NCBI GenBank assembly: GCA_026393755.1 | Contig: JAPKZO010000019.1 | Span: 56,286 to 120,285, forward strand | DNA: 64,000 bases | DNA from: Acidobacteriota bacterium | GTDB lineage: Bacteria > Acidobacteriota > Vicinamibacteria > Vicinamibacterales > JAKQTR01 | Reading direction: 5' to 3' | Part shown: piece by piece, positions 8,670 to 18,232 of the stretch | How the letters are laid out: the number at the start of each line of letters is the position of its first letter | How positions within the stretch are numbered: the stretch's first letter is position 1 | Notes under the pieces: model-generated | Database searches by the model: none | The model's input: the letters and a program-made list of their open reading frames with translations, nothing else | Told to the model about the DNA's origin: nothing | Made by a program: the position numbers and the translations under genes

Positions 8670-10892
8670 ATGGATCGTGAGTTGTTGATCGAACTGGGTT
8701 GCGAGGAAATTCCAGCGAGCTGGCTGCCTCCGTTGACCGACCAATTGGGCCGATGCACGTCCGCCCGCCTGGCGGAGTTGCGGCTTATGCCCGAGGCGCC
8801 GGTCGAGATCTACAGCACCCCGCGAAGGTTGACCGTGCGCGTGGAGCGGATCGCCGAGCGGCAGACCGATCTCGAAGAAGTGCTGATGGGGCCACCGGTG
8901 GCGGCGTCGTTCGGTCAGGACGGACAGCCCACTCCGGCAGCCGCGGGATTCGCACGCAAGCACGGAGTCGACGTTACCGGCCTCGAACGGGTGGAGACTC
9001 CAAAGGGCGTGTACCTCGCATTCAGGAAGCACGTGCGCGGAAAGTCCGCGATCGACGTGCTGCCCGACGTGCTCACCGGCGTGCTGCGCGACCTCGCGTT
9101 CCCGAAGCAGATGCACTGGGACGCGAAGCTGGAAGACGGGCGCGGGGAACTGCTGTTTGGCCGGCCCATCCGCTGGATCCTGTATCTCTACGGCGGCCGG
9201 GTCGTGCCGTTCGCCATCGCGCGGATGGAGGCGGCCCGGTGCGGACTCGTGCAGGACATCGGATCTGGCGCGGTCACCTACGGCCACAGATTCCTGGCGA
9301 CCAGCGGCAGGGCCGGGTGCGCCCTCAAGGTGCGATCGTTCGACGAGTACAAGAACAAGCTGGCCGAGCACTTCGTGATCCTGGAGCGCGAGCAACGGCA
9401 CGCGAAGATCGCCCGCGAGCTCGACGCCCATGCCAGACGCCTCGGCGGACACGTGAGCCAGGCCGCGGCGGCCGAGTCGCGGCTGCTGGCCGAGGTGCCT
9501 GACCTGGTCGAGTACCCCGCGGTGGTGACAGGCAGCTTCGCGGCCGAATTTCTCCAGTTGCCGCAGGAGGTGCTGACGACGACGATGATCCATCATCAGC
9601 ATTTCTTTCCGGTGATCGATGAGCACGGCGGCCTGATGGCGGCATTTCTCGCGGTGGTCAACACCGAGCCAGACGACGACCGGACGATCGCGAGAAATCT
9701 CGAACGCGTCCTGGTCGCGCGGCTGCGCGATGCCAGGTTCTTCTGGGATGCCGATCGACGGACCCCGCTCGAAACGCGCCTGCCCAGGCTCGACACAATC
9801 CTCTTTCACAAGCGGCTGGGCAGCTATCGCGCCAAGGCGGAGCGGCTGGAGAAACTGGCAGGATGGATCGCTGACGAGGTGTTCCTGGTGCCGTCGGCGG
9901 TCGCGTCATCGCGTCAGGCCGGCCGTCTGGCCAAAGTCGATCTCGCCACGGAGATGGTTCGCGAGTTGACGGAACTGCAGGGCACGATGGGCGGCGTCTA
10001 CGCGCGGGAAGAGGGCCTCGGCGAGGACGTGTGGCGAGCCATCTACTACCACTACCTGCCGGTTGGCGTTGAGCACGACGCGCCGCCGACACGGGAGGAC
10101 CTGCGCTCGGCGGCTGTCACGTGGGCGGCGGTGTCGGTGGCGGACAAGCTCGACACGGTCGTCGCGTTGATGATCGCGGGAGAGCGGCCCACCGGGACGC
10201 GGGATCCCTACGGCCTGCGCCGCCAGTCACAGGGGCTGCTTCGGACCCTCATCGACCTGCCGGAGTTGACGGGCCTCGACATCCCGATTCCCATGGATCG
10301 GCTCATCGCGGAATCGCGCGCCGGCGTAGGAGCGATGGACCAACGAGGCGACGACCCCCAGGCCTGGCAGAAGGCCGTCACGACATTCCTGCTGGACCGG
10401 CTCCGGTACATTTTCGAGCAGCGCGGTTTCGCCTACGACGAACTCAACGCGGTCCTGGCTGGCGCGACCTGCGTGCCCGATCCGCTCGACGCACGCCGGC
10501 GCCTGGAGGCGCTTCGCGCCACGCGCGATTCGGCGGATTTCGAGGCGCTCGCCGTCGCGTTCAAGCGCGTCAAGAACCTGTCGCGGGAATTGAAGCGCCC
10601 GCCGGATGATCGTCTGGATCGGCTGACGGAACCGGCGGAATCGGCGCTCGTGGCTGACTACGCGGTGCGCTCGATCCAGATCCGCGAGGCGCTCAAGGCC
10701 AGGCAGTACGGTTCGGCCTTCAGCATCGCCGCCGGGTTCAGGCCCGCCGTGGATCGGTTCTTCACTGACATCTTCGTGATGGTGGAGGACCAGCAACTGC
10801 GCGACCAGCGGTTGAGCCTGCTGCGCAACCTGCACGACCTGTTGCTCGAACTGGCTGACATTTCCGAAATCGTCCCCAAGAATGCTGCATAA
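8670..10892 (+). CDS. glyS: glycine--tRNA ligase beta subunit
   Basis: Beta subunit (740 aa) of the heterotetrameric glycyl-tRNA synthetase, which provides tRNA binding through its HD-like and anticodon domains. It starts MDRELLIELGCEEIPASWL, the conserved N-terminus, with a GAGAGG site at 8661-8666. Further landmarks are FARKHG, FGRPIRWILYLYG, HHQHFFPV and the C-terminal DIFVMVEDQQLRDQRLSLL. Length is slightly above the usual 690-720. It directly follows glyQ. The next gene, ppdK, starts after the glyS stop if the downstream ATG is used. Confidence 0.96.
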   Translation: MDRELLIELGCEEIPASWLPPLTDQLGRCTSARLAELRLMPEAPVEIYSTPRRLTVRVERIAERQTDLEEVLMGPPVAASFGQDGQPTPAAAGFARKHGVDVTGLERVETPKGVYLAFRKHVRGKSAIDVLPDVLTGVLRDLAFPKQMHWDAKLEDGRGELLFGRPIRWILYLYGGRVVPFAIARMEAARCGLVQDIGSGAVTYGHRFLATSGRAGCALKVRSFDEYKNKLAEHFVILEREQRHAKIARELDAHARRLGGHVSQAAAAESRLLAEVPDLVEYPAVVTGSFAAEFLQLPQEVLTTTMIHHQHFFPVIDEHGGLMAAFLAVVNTEPDDDRTIARNLERVLVARLRDARFFWDADRRTPLETRLPRLDTILFHKRLGSYRAKAERLEKLAGWIADEVFLVPSAVASSRQAGRLAKVDLATEMVRELTELQGTMGGVYAREEGLGEDVWRAIYYHYLPVGVEHDAPPTREDLRSAAVTWAAVSVADKLDTVVALMIAGERPTGTRDPYGLRRQSQGLLRTLIDLPELTGLDIPIPMDRLIAESRAGVGAMDQRGDDPQAWQKAVTTFLLDRLRYIFEQRGFAYDELNAVLAGATCVPDPLDARRRLEALRATRDSADFEALAVAFKRVKNLSRELKRPPDDRLDRLTEPAESALVADYAVRSIQIREALKARQYGSAFSIAAGFRPAVDRFFTDIFVMVEDQQLRDQRLSLLRNLHDLLLELADISEIVPKNAA

Positions 10893-10914
10893 CCCGGATG
10901 GAGTGATAGCGACC

Positions 10915-13770
10915 ATGGCGAAGAAGGCAACGACGAAGACCACCAAACCGACGATCACCCGGAAGCCCCCGGTCAAGACACCCGTGAAGAAGAGCCGGGC
11001 GAAGAAGGCCATGCCGAGGGCGGGCGCGGCGAAGAAGATTGCGCCGAGGACGGCCAGGTCCGCGATCAAGTTCGTGTACGCGTTTGCCGGCGGGCACGCG
11101 GATGGGGACCGCACGATGAAGGATCTTCTCGGCGGCAAGGGCGCGGGCCTCGCCGAGATGACGAATGCTGGACTGCCTGTGCCTCCCGGATTCACGATTT
11201 CCACCGCGGCGTGCAACCTGTGGTACGACGAAGGCCGACGGCTTCCGCAGGCCATCGAAGACGAGATGATGACCCACGTGCGGCGGCTCGAGCAGGTGGC
11301 GGGCTCCACCTTCGGCTCCACCAGCAATCCGCTGCTCGTCTCGGTACGATCCGGGGCGAAGTTCTCCATGCCCGGCATGATGGACACGATTCTCAATCTC
11401 GGCCTCAACGACGCCTCGGTCGAGGGCCTCAAGGCGCGCACGTCCAACGGCCGGTTCGCGTTTGACAGCTATCGCCGGTTCATTCAGATGTACGGCAACG
11501 TGGTGCTGGAGATTCCGAAGGAGAAGTTCGAGCACGAGTTCGACACGGTCAAACGCGCCAATGGGGCGAAATTCGACACGGATCTCGGAGAGACTCAGCT
11601 TCGCGAAGTCGTCTCACGCTACCGCTCCGTCGTCAAACGCGAGACGAAACAGGAGTTCCCGCAGGACCCGCTGGTGCAGTTGAGGGGCGCGCGCGATGCC
11701 GTGTTCCGGTCGTGGAACAACGCACGGGCCATCGCCTACCGCCGCATCTACGAGATTCCCGACAACATCGGCACCGCCGTCAACGTCCAGAAGATGGTGT
11801 TCGGGAATTCCGGGGATCGGTCGGCCACCGGCGTCGGTTTCACCCGGAACCCGGCGACCGGAGCCAAGGAGTTCTTCGGCGAGTTCCTCATCAACGCCCA
11901 GGGCGAGGATGTCGTCTCGGGGGTCCGCACGCCGCGGCCAATCACCGAGCTGGCTGTCGTGATGCCGAAGGCCTACAAGCAGCTCCGCGACTTCACCGCG
12001 CGGTTAGAACGGCATTACAAAGACATTCAGGATTTCGAGTTCACGATCGAGAACGAGAAGCTGTTCATGTTGCAGACACGCAGTGGCAAGCGCACCGGGT
12101 ATGCCGCCGTGTGCATCGCGACCGACTTCGTCAAGGAGAAGCTCCTGACGCCTGCCGAGGCGCTGCTGCTGGTGGAGCCGGCGTCGCTGTCGCAGTTGCT
12201 CTCGCCCGTGTTCGATCCGGCCGAGTGGAAGAAGCTCCCCGTCATCGCGAAGGGGCTCCCGGCATCGCCGGGGGCGGCGTCCGGGCAGGTCGTGTTCAGC
12301 GCCGAGCAGGCAGTTAGGTGGACAGAACAGGGCAAGAAGGTGCTGCTCGTGCGGAAGGAGACCGTGCCCGATGACATCCACGGCATGGAAGTGGCGCAGG
12401 GCGTGCTGACCGCGACGGGCGGAATGACGTCGCATGCCGCCGTGGTGGGGCGGCAGATGGGGCGGCCGTCGGTGGTCGGAGCCGGGGCGCTCGAAATCGA
12501 CGAGAAGGCGAAAGTGGTGTCGGTGGGCGGCGCGACGATCAAGGAAGGCGACTACGTGTCGTTCGACGGCTTGTCTGGCGAAGTGAAGCTCGGCAAGGTC
12601 GCCACCAAACCGAGCGAGATTCTTCAGGTGCTGGCCGGCGAAATGAAGCCGGCGGATTCAGATATCTACCAGCGCTTCAGCACGCTGCTGGGATGGGCCG
12701 ACAAGGTCCGCACGCTCGGGATTCGCGCCAACGCCGACCAGCCGGACCAGTCGGAACTGGCCTACGCGTTCGGCGCGCGCGGGATCGGCTTGTGCCGGAC
12801 CGAACACATGTTCTTCGGCGAGGGACGCATCGAGAAGGTGCAGCGGATGATCCTCGCCGACAACGAGCAGGATCGCCGGACCGCGCTCGCGGAACTGCTG
12901 CCGTTGCAGCGCGCCGACTTCTACGGCGTCTTCAAGGCGATGCACGGCGAACCAGTGACCATTCGGACGATCGATCCGCCGCTGCACGAGTTCCTGCCAA
13001 GGCGCGAGGATCTCATGGTGGAGATCGCGAAGCTGGAAGCCACTGGCGTGAACCCCGCCGAATTGACGGCGAAACGGACGCTGCTCCAGCGAGTCGAGCA
13101 GTTGCACGAGTTCAATCCGATGCTCGGCCACCGCGGCGTGCGCCTCGGGATCACGTATCCGGAAATCACCGAGATGCAGGCACGCGCGATCTTCGAGGCG
13201 GCGTGCCAGCTCGCCAAGGAGGGCCTCACGGTCACACCCGAGGTGATGATTCCACTGGTCGGGATGGTCAAGGAGCTCCGCGATCAGAAGCTCATCGTCG
13301 ATCGGGTGGCCGCGGACGTGATGAAGGAACAGGGCGTCACGATCAACTACCTCGTGGGCACGATGATCGAGGTGCCGCGAGGCGCGTTGACCGCCGACGA
13401 GATTGCCAGCGAGGCGCAGTTCTTTTCATTCGGCACCAACGACCTGACGCAGATGACCTTCGGCTTCTCGCGTGACGACATCGGGAAGTTCCTGGGCAGT
13501 TACCTCGAGCGCAAGATCATGGACCGCGACCCGTTTACGTCGATTGACACGGTCGGCGTCGGCCAACTGGTCGCGATGGCCGTGGAAAAGGGTCGCAAGG
13601 CGCGACCGGGGATCAAGCTCGGCATCTGCGGCGAGCACGGCGGCGATCCGTCGTCGATCCACTTCTTCCACAAGGTCGGCCTCAACTACGTCAGCGCGTC
13701 CCCGTATCGCGTGCCGGTGGCTCGGCTCGCGGCCGCGCACGCGGCGCTCGCGGTCAAGGTTGGTGACTAG
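10915..13770 (+). CDS. ppdK: pyruvate, phosphate dikinase with lysine-rich N-terminal tail
   Basis: PPDK interconverts pyruvate + ATP + Pi and phosphoenolpyruvate + AMP + PPi. The product is 951 aa from ATG 10915, which lies 13 bases after a GGAG site; an ATG at 10882 overlapping glyS is possible but less likely. After the tail come the nucleotide-binding domain (KGAGLAEM, SVRSGAKFSMPGMMDTILNLG), the swivelling phosphohistidine domain with catalytic GGMTSHAAV (about residue 505), and the PEP-binding barrel with GICGEHGGDP. The first 48 residues are unusual: a Lys/Pro/Ala/Thr-rich, strongly basic stretch resembling a histone H1 tail, absent from ordinary PPDK (about 870-900 aa). Confidence 0.95.
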   Translation: MAKKATTKTTKPTITRKPPVKTPVKKSRAKKAMPRAGAAKKIAPRTARSAIKFVYAFAGGHADGDRTMKDLLGGKGAGLAEMTNAGLPVPPGFTISTAACNLWYDEGRRLPQAIEDEMMTHVRRLEQVAGSTFGSTSNPLLVSVRSGAKFSMPGMMDTILNLGLNDASVEGLKARTSNGRFAFDSYRRFIQMYGNVVLEIPKEKFEHEFDTVKRANGAKFDTDLGETQLREVVSRYRSVVKRETKQEFPQDPLVQLRGARDAVFRSWNNARAIAYRRIYEIPDNIGTAVNVQKMVFGNSGDRSATGVGFTRNPATGAKEFFGEFLINAQGEDVVSGVRTPRPITELAVVMPKAYKQLRDFTARLERHYKDIQDFEFTIENEKLFMLQTRSGKRTGYAAVCIATDFVKEKLLTPAEALLLVEPASLSQLLSPVFDPAEWKKLPVIAKGLPASPGAASGQVVFSAEQAVRWTEQGKKVLLVRKETVPDDIHGMEVAQGVLTATGGMTSHAAVVGRQMGRPSVVGAGALEIDEKAKVVSVGGATIKEGDYVSFDGLSGEVKLGKVATKPSEILQVLAGEMKPADSDIYQRFSTLLGWADKVRTLGIRANADQPDQSELAYAFGARGIGLCRTEHMFFGEGRIEKVQRMILADNEQDRRTALAELLPLQRADFYGVFKAMHGEPVTIRTIDPPLHEFLPRREDLMVEIAKLEATGVNPAELTAKRTLLQRVEQLHEFNPMLGHRGVRLGITYPEITEMQARAIFEAACQLAKEGLTVTPEVMIPLVGMVKELRDQKLIVDRVAADVMKEQGVTINYLVGTMIEVPRGALTADEIASEAQFFSFGTNDLTQMTFGFSRDDIGKFLGSYLERKIMDRDPFTSIDTVGVGQLVAMAVEKGRKARPGIKLGICGEHGGDPSSIHFFHKVGLNYVSASPYRVPVARLAAAHAALAVKVGD

Positions 13771-13777
13771 ATCGTCG

Positions 13778-15637
13778 ATGGCCAGGATCCGCCAGCTCCC
13801 GCCGGAACTCGCCAACCAGATCGCCGCCGGCGAAGTGGTGGAGCGCCCGGCGTCCGTCGTCAAGGAACTGGTCGAGAACGCCATCGACGCCGGCGCGTCC
13901 CGCATCACCGTCGCGATTGAGATGGGGGGCAAGCGGCTCATCCGCGTCGAAGACGACGGGGAAGGGATGGAGCCGGAAGACGCCAGGCTGTCGCTCGAGC
14001 GCCACGCCACCAGCAAGATCGCGCGCGCCGAGGATCTCGAAGCGATTCACACGATGGGATTTCGTGGTGAGGCGCTCCCAAGCATTGGATCGGTCTCCCA
14101 CCTGGTGCTGAGGACGCGAACGCGTCAATCGGACAGCGGCACGGAGCTGCGCGTCAATGGCGGTGTCATCGCGTCGATGACCGAAGTCGGCCTGGCGCCG
14201 GGCACCATTGTGGAAGTGGCCGACCTGTTCTACAACCTGCCGGCGAGACGAAAATTCCTCAAGTCGGACGTGGCGGAGTCCACGCAGGTGTCTCGGATGG
14301 TCACGCAGCTGGCGCTCGCGAACCCCCGGGTCGGGTTCACGCTGACCAGCGGTCCGCGCGTGCTGCTGCGATGTCCTCCCGCCTCCCGCATGGAGGACCG
14401 GTTCTACCAGCTCCACGGCGAGCGGCCGGACCTGGTGCCGGTGCGGAAGGACGCGGGTGGCCTGAGCATTCGCGGGTTCATCGCGGCGCTGGCTGAGCAG
14501 GGACCCACGCGGGGAGCACAACAGTTCTTCGTCAACCAGCGGATCGTCAAGGATCGCACCATCGCGCACGCGGTCGTTGACGCCTACGCCGCGGCGACAG
14601 CGAAGGAGCGGAGCCCAGAGGCCTATCTCTTCATCGAGATGCCCGCCGAATCGGTGGATGTCAACGTGCATCCGACCAAGGCCGAGGTGCGTTTCCATCA
14701 ACAGTCGATGGTGCACGAGATTGTGCGTCGCGCGGTCCAGGACGCGCTCGGTTCGGGCCCCGCTCCGGAGTTGAGGCTCTCCCCGGAAACCGGCGGCATA
14801 CAGGCGGTCAACCTGTCGCTGCCGAGCCTGATGGCTGGCCTGCAGCGCACGACGCCGTTTGGAGGTGGAGCCTCGACCGTGTTGTCGCCGTCGCCTGGAG
14901 CTAGGTCCGAGCCGTGGAACGGATCGGCACAGGCGTCGGCGGTACCCGGGCAGCCGCGGGGCGAGATGCTCAGCGACACGCTGCCGGCCGTCGGAGGGCA
15001 GACGTTCCAGTCGGCAGTTGTCGCACCGGACCAGCCTCCCGGTTCCGGCGCCGTGATCATCAAGCCGCTCGTTCCACTCGGGCAGTTCCGGCACACGTTC
15101 ATCATCGCGGTTGATGACGACGGAGTCGCCGTCATTGATCAGCATGTCGCTCACGAGCGCGTGCTCTACGAGCGCATCATGGGCCGGCTGACGGCGGGAC
15201 CACTCGAGAGCCAGCGCCTCCTGACGCCCATCGTGATGGACCTGCCGCCGGACGCGCGGTCGGCCCTGGTGTCTCACGTCGCCCAACTGCACCAATGCGG
15301 GTTCGAGGTCGAGGAGTTCGGCCCGACCTCCGTGCGCGTGACGTCGATGCCGGCCCTTCTGGGCCGCGAACAGGGCATCCTGTCACTCCAGGCGCTCGCG
15401 CAGGATCTCGAAGGGCTGGGCGGATCGGTGCCGGTCAACGAGCATCTGCGCCAGATCGCGGCGACGCTGGCGTGCCATGCGGCCGTGAAGGCGAATGATC
15501 CGCTCACGCATGACAAGATGCTGCACATTCTCGAGGAGCTGCGGCAGACAGCGTATTCCAGCGTGTGTCCGCACGGTCGGCCGGTGATGCTCAGACTTTC
15601 CCGCCGCGAGATCGAAAAGAACTTCCAGCGCATCTGA
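13778..15637 (+). CDS. mutL: DNA mismatch repair protein MutL
   Basis: MutL (619 aa) links MutS mismatch recognition to strand incision. The GHKL ATPase N-terminus shows ENAIDAGA, DDGEGM and GFRGEAL. A linker of variable sequence spans about residues 330-425. The C-terminal domain carries DQHVAHERVLYE, matching the DQHA-x2-E-x4-E endonuclease motif, plus CPHGRP near the end, so this MutL is predicted to be a nicking enzyme as in bacteria without MutH. The start is ATG 13778, seven bases after the ppdK stop; the longer upstream frame is inside ppdK. No mutS is in view. Confidence 0.96.
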   Translation: MARIRQLPPELANQIAAGEVVERPASVVKELVENAIDAGASRITVAIEMGGKRLIRVEDDGEGMEPEDARLSLERHATSKIARAEDLEAIHTMGFRGEALPSIGSVSHLVLRTRTRQSDSGTELRVNGGVIASMTEVGLAPGTIVEVADLFYNLPARRKFLKSDVAESTQVSRMVTQLALANPRVGFTLTSGPRVLLRCPPASRMEDRFYQLHGERPDLVPVRKDAGGLSIRGFIAALAEQGPTRGAQQFFVNQRIVKDRTIAHAVVDAYAAATAKERSPEAYLFIEMPAESVDVNVHPTKAEVRFHQQSMVHEIVRRAVQDALGSGPAPELRLSPETGGIQAVNLSLPSLMAGLQRTTPFGGGASTVLSPSPGARSEPWNGSAQASAVPGQPRGEMLSDTLPAVGGQTFQSAVVAPDQPPGSGAVIIKPLVPLGQFRHTFIIAVDDDGVAVIDQHVAHERVLYERIMGRLTAGPLESQRLLTPIVMDLPPDARSALVSHVAQLHQCGFEVEEFGPTSVRVTSMPALLGREQGILSLQALAQDLEGLGGSVPVNEHLRQIAATLACHAAVKANDPLTHDKMLHILEELRQTAYSSVCPHGRPVMLRLSRREIEKNFQRI

Positions 15638-15699
15638 GGGGTCGGGTGATACGATCAGCCCTTCCATTTCACGCGGCCACCCGATCCTCGGAGCGGCAT

Positions 15700-18225
15700 A
15701 TGGATGCTGTCGGCGACCAGGTTCTTTCTCCGATCGGCCGACGTGTGTCCGAGTCGACCGCGCTCCGGCTGTGCTTGTTCGGCGCGGCCTTCTACGTCGC
15801 ATGGGCGCTGGCGAGCCTGTCTCAGGCCGGTCCCGACAGCGTCACCGCCATCTGGCCGGCGAGCGGCATGGTCCTGGCGGTGTTGATGCTCAGCCCTCAG
15901 CGCAGGTGGCCGCTGTGGCTGGGCGCCATGTGGGTGACCAACGCTGCTGTGGGAGTGTTCGCCGGTTCGCCGCTGCTGGTGATGGCCGCGTACTCCACGA
16001 CCGACGTGATCGAGCAGTTCCTGGCCGCCACCCTGCTGGTGCGCGTGGTCGGCACTCCTTTCACACTCGGCCGACTGAAAGAAGTCGTCGCCCTTGTGCT
16101 CGTGGCGGCTATCGGCAGCAACGCGATCACCGCGAGCCTGGGCGGCGGTGTGACCGCGCTCAACCATGGGTTGCCGTTCTGGCCCACCTGGTTCAGCTGG
16201 TGGATGTCGAATGCCGTCGGGATGCTTCAGGTGGCACCACTTATTCTGGCGTGGCGCGACGGCGTGCGTTACGTCAAGGAAAAGGGCCTGCTGGGCGCTC
16301 TCGAGATCGGTCTGCTTCTCGCCACGCTGGCAATCGTCTGCGTGATGGTGTTTCTGCCGTACGACGATCGCCATGCCGGGCGTGGGTGGCCGCTATATCT
16401 CGTGTTCCCCTGGCTGATGTGGGCGGCCATTCGCAGCGGCCCGTTTTTCGCCACAGTCGCCTCGCTCGTCGTGGCTGGGTTCGCGATCTGGAGCACGGTC
16501 CACGGGTCCGGCCCATTCGTCGCCGAAGCCTCTTCGGTGACCGTCCAGGTCCTGCTGCTGCAGGGGTTCATGTCTGTCGCGGTGCTCTCGTCGCTTCTGA
16601 CTGCCGCCGTCGTGGCCGAATACAGGCGCGCTCAGGCCAGCACAGAGCAGTACTATCAACTGTCGATGGCGCGCGAAGCCGGGCGAATCGCCGCCGAGGA
16701 GGCCTCGGCCAGCGCTAATCGACGGTTTCGCGTGGTGTTCGAGAACGCCAACGACGCAATCCTCCTGATTGACGCCGGGCAGTGCGTTGACTGCAATCCC
16801 CGGGCAGAGGTCTTGTTCGGCCTCTCGCGCGACGACGTGGTCGGCGCGGCGTTGTTCGATCTGTCACCGCCGCTGCAGCCGGACGGACAGCGGTCGACTG
16901 AGGCGGCCCGGGAACGACTCCGCGCAGCACTGGCGGGTCAGCCCCAGTATTTCGAATGGACCCATCGCCGCTCCGATGGCGCGCTTTTCGATGTGGAGGT
17001 GGCCCTCAATGCGGTCGAACTCGAGGGCCGCAAGATGTTGGCCGCGATCGTCCGCGACGTGACCGAACGTCGCCGCCTCGAGACCGAATTGCGTCAGGCG
17101 CAGAAGATGGAGGCGGTGGGACGGCTGGCCGGTGGGATCGCGCACGATTTCAATAACCTGCTGCAGGTGATCAGAGGATTCACGGAGCTGGCACTCGACG
17201 CGATGCCGGAGGCGAGCGCCGAGCACGAGGCGCTGGACGAGGTTCGGAAGGCGACCGAACGGGCCACAGAACTCACGGGGCGGCTGCTGGTCTTCAGCAG
17301 GAAACAGGTGATCGCGCCGGTCGTCTGCAATGTCAATTCAATCATCACCGACGTCGAGTCCATGCTGGGCCGACTGATTGGCGAAGACATCGAACTGACC
17401 ACGGACCTCGCCGCCGATCTCGGGAGCGTGAAAGCCGACCCGAATCTGCTTCAGCAGGTCGTGCTCAACCTGGCGGTGAATGCCCGCGACGCCATGCCGC
17501 ACGGCGGCAAGCTGACAATGAGGACGGCCAACGTCCGGGTCAGCGAGGCTGACGCCACTCAGCACGGGAATCTCCACGCCGGTCCCCACGCGATGTTCGT
17601 CGTCAGTGACACAGGGACCGGGATGCCGGAGGCCGTGCAGGCCAGGGTATTCGAGCCGTTCTTCACAACCAAGACCCGGGAGAAGGGGACCGGGCTTGGT
17701 CTGTCGACCGTCTACGGCATCGTGCGGCAAAGCGGCGGCCATGTGACGTTCACGAGTCAAGTCGGCGTGGGCACGGTGTTTCAGGTACTCCTTCCGATCG
17801 TCGAAGGTGCGGCGGCGGCAACGGTTGCCGATGTGCGTCGTGCAGAGAGCAGCCGCGGTTCGGAGACCATCCTGCTGGTCGAAGATGACGGTCCCGTGCG
17901 CGCGTTCGCGCGCACATTGCTGGAGCGCTCCGGATACAGAGTGCTGGAGGCCGCGGGCGGGCCCGACGCAATCAAGATAGCTGAGGTCTTCTCGGAGCCG
18001 ATCCAACTCGTGCTCACCGACGTGATCATGCCCGGCATGGCCGGTCCGGAAGTGGCGAGGCGTGTCCGGGCGACCCGGCCGGCGACGAGGGTGCTGTACA
18101 TGTCCGGGTACACCGATGATGCGATCTCACATCATGGCGTGCTGGATGAAGGGGTGGCACTCCTGCCGAAACCGTTTTCAGCCGAGGCGCTCGCCGCGAA
18201 GGTGCGGCAAGTGCTGGACGCGTAG
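15700..18225 (+). CDS. hybrid sensor histidine kinase, MASE1-PAS-HisKA-HATPase-REC
   Basis: A membrane-bound hybrid kinase of 841 aa. Residues 20-300 form about eight hydrophobic segments with MASE1-type sequence (IWPASGMVLAVLML). A PAS domain follows at about 340-455 (NANDAILLIDAG). The HisKA box, KMEAVGRLAGGIAHDFNNLL, has its phosphoacceptor His near residue 481. The HATPase domain contains NLAVNARDAM, DTGTGMP and GTGLGLSTVYGIV. A C-terminal receiver (about 720-838) has the acceptor Asp in LTDVIMPG and the conserved LPKP lysine. No dedicated response regulator gene is adjacent, so the ligand and output are unknown. A TGATACGAT stretch at 15647-15655 may be its promoter -10. Confidence 0.93.
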   Translation: MDAVGDQVLSPIGRRVSESTALRLCLFGAAFYVAWALASLSQAGPDSVTAIWPASGMVLAVLMLSPQRRWPLWLGAMWVTNAAVGVFAGSPLLVMAAYSTTDVIEQFLAATLLVRVVGTPFTLGRLKEVVALVLVAAIGSNAITASLGGGVTALNHGLPFWPTWFSWWMSNAVGMLQVAPLILAWRDGVRYVKEKGLLGALEIGLLLATLAIVCVMVFLPYDDRHAGRGWPLYLVFPWLMWAAIRSGPFFATVASLVVAGFAIWSTVHGSGPFVAEASSVTVQVLLLQGFMSVAVLSSLLTAAVVAEYRRAQASTEQYYQLSMAREAGRIAAEEASASANRRFRVVFENANDAILLIDAGQCVDCNPRAEVLFGLSRDDVVGAALFDLSPPLQPDGQRSTEAARERLRAALAGQPQYFEWTHRRSDGALFDVEVALNAVELEGRKMLAAIVRDVTERRRLETELRQAQKMEAVGRLAGGIAHDFNNLLQVIRGFTELALDAMPEASAEHEALDEVRKATERATELTGRLLVFSRKQVIAPVVCNVNSIITDVESMLGRLIGEDIELTTDLAADLGSVKADPNLLQQVVLNLAVNARDAMPHGGKLTMRTANVRVSEADATQHGNLHAGPHAMFVVSDTGTGMPEAVQARVFEPFFTTKTREKGTGLGLSTVYGIVRQSGGHVTFTSQVGVGTVFQVLLPIVEGAAAATVADVRRAESSRGSETILLVEDDGPVRAFARTLLERSGYRVLEAAGGPDAIKIAEVFSEPIQLVLTDVIMPGMAGPEVARRVRATRPATRVLYMSGYTDDAISHHGVLDEGVALLPKPFSAEALAAKVRQVLDA

Positions 18226-18232
18226 CCGACCC

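Noticed and set aside
10882..10914. Upstream ATG for ppdK overlapping glyS
   Set aside because: No ribosome site before it, while ATG 10915 follows GGAG and starts the basic tail.
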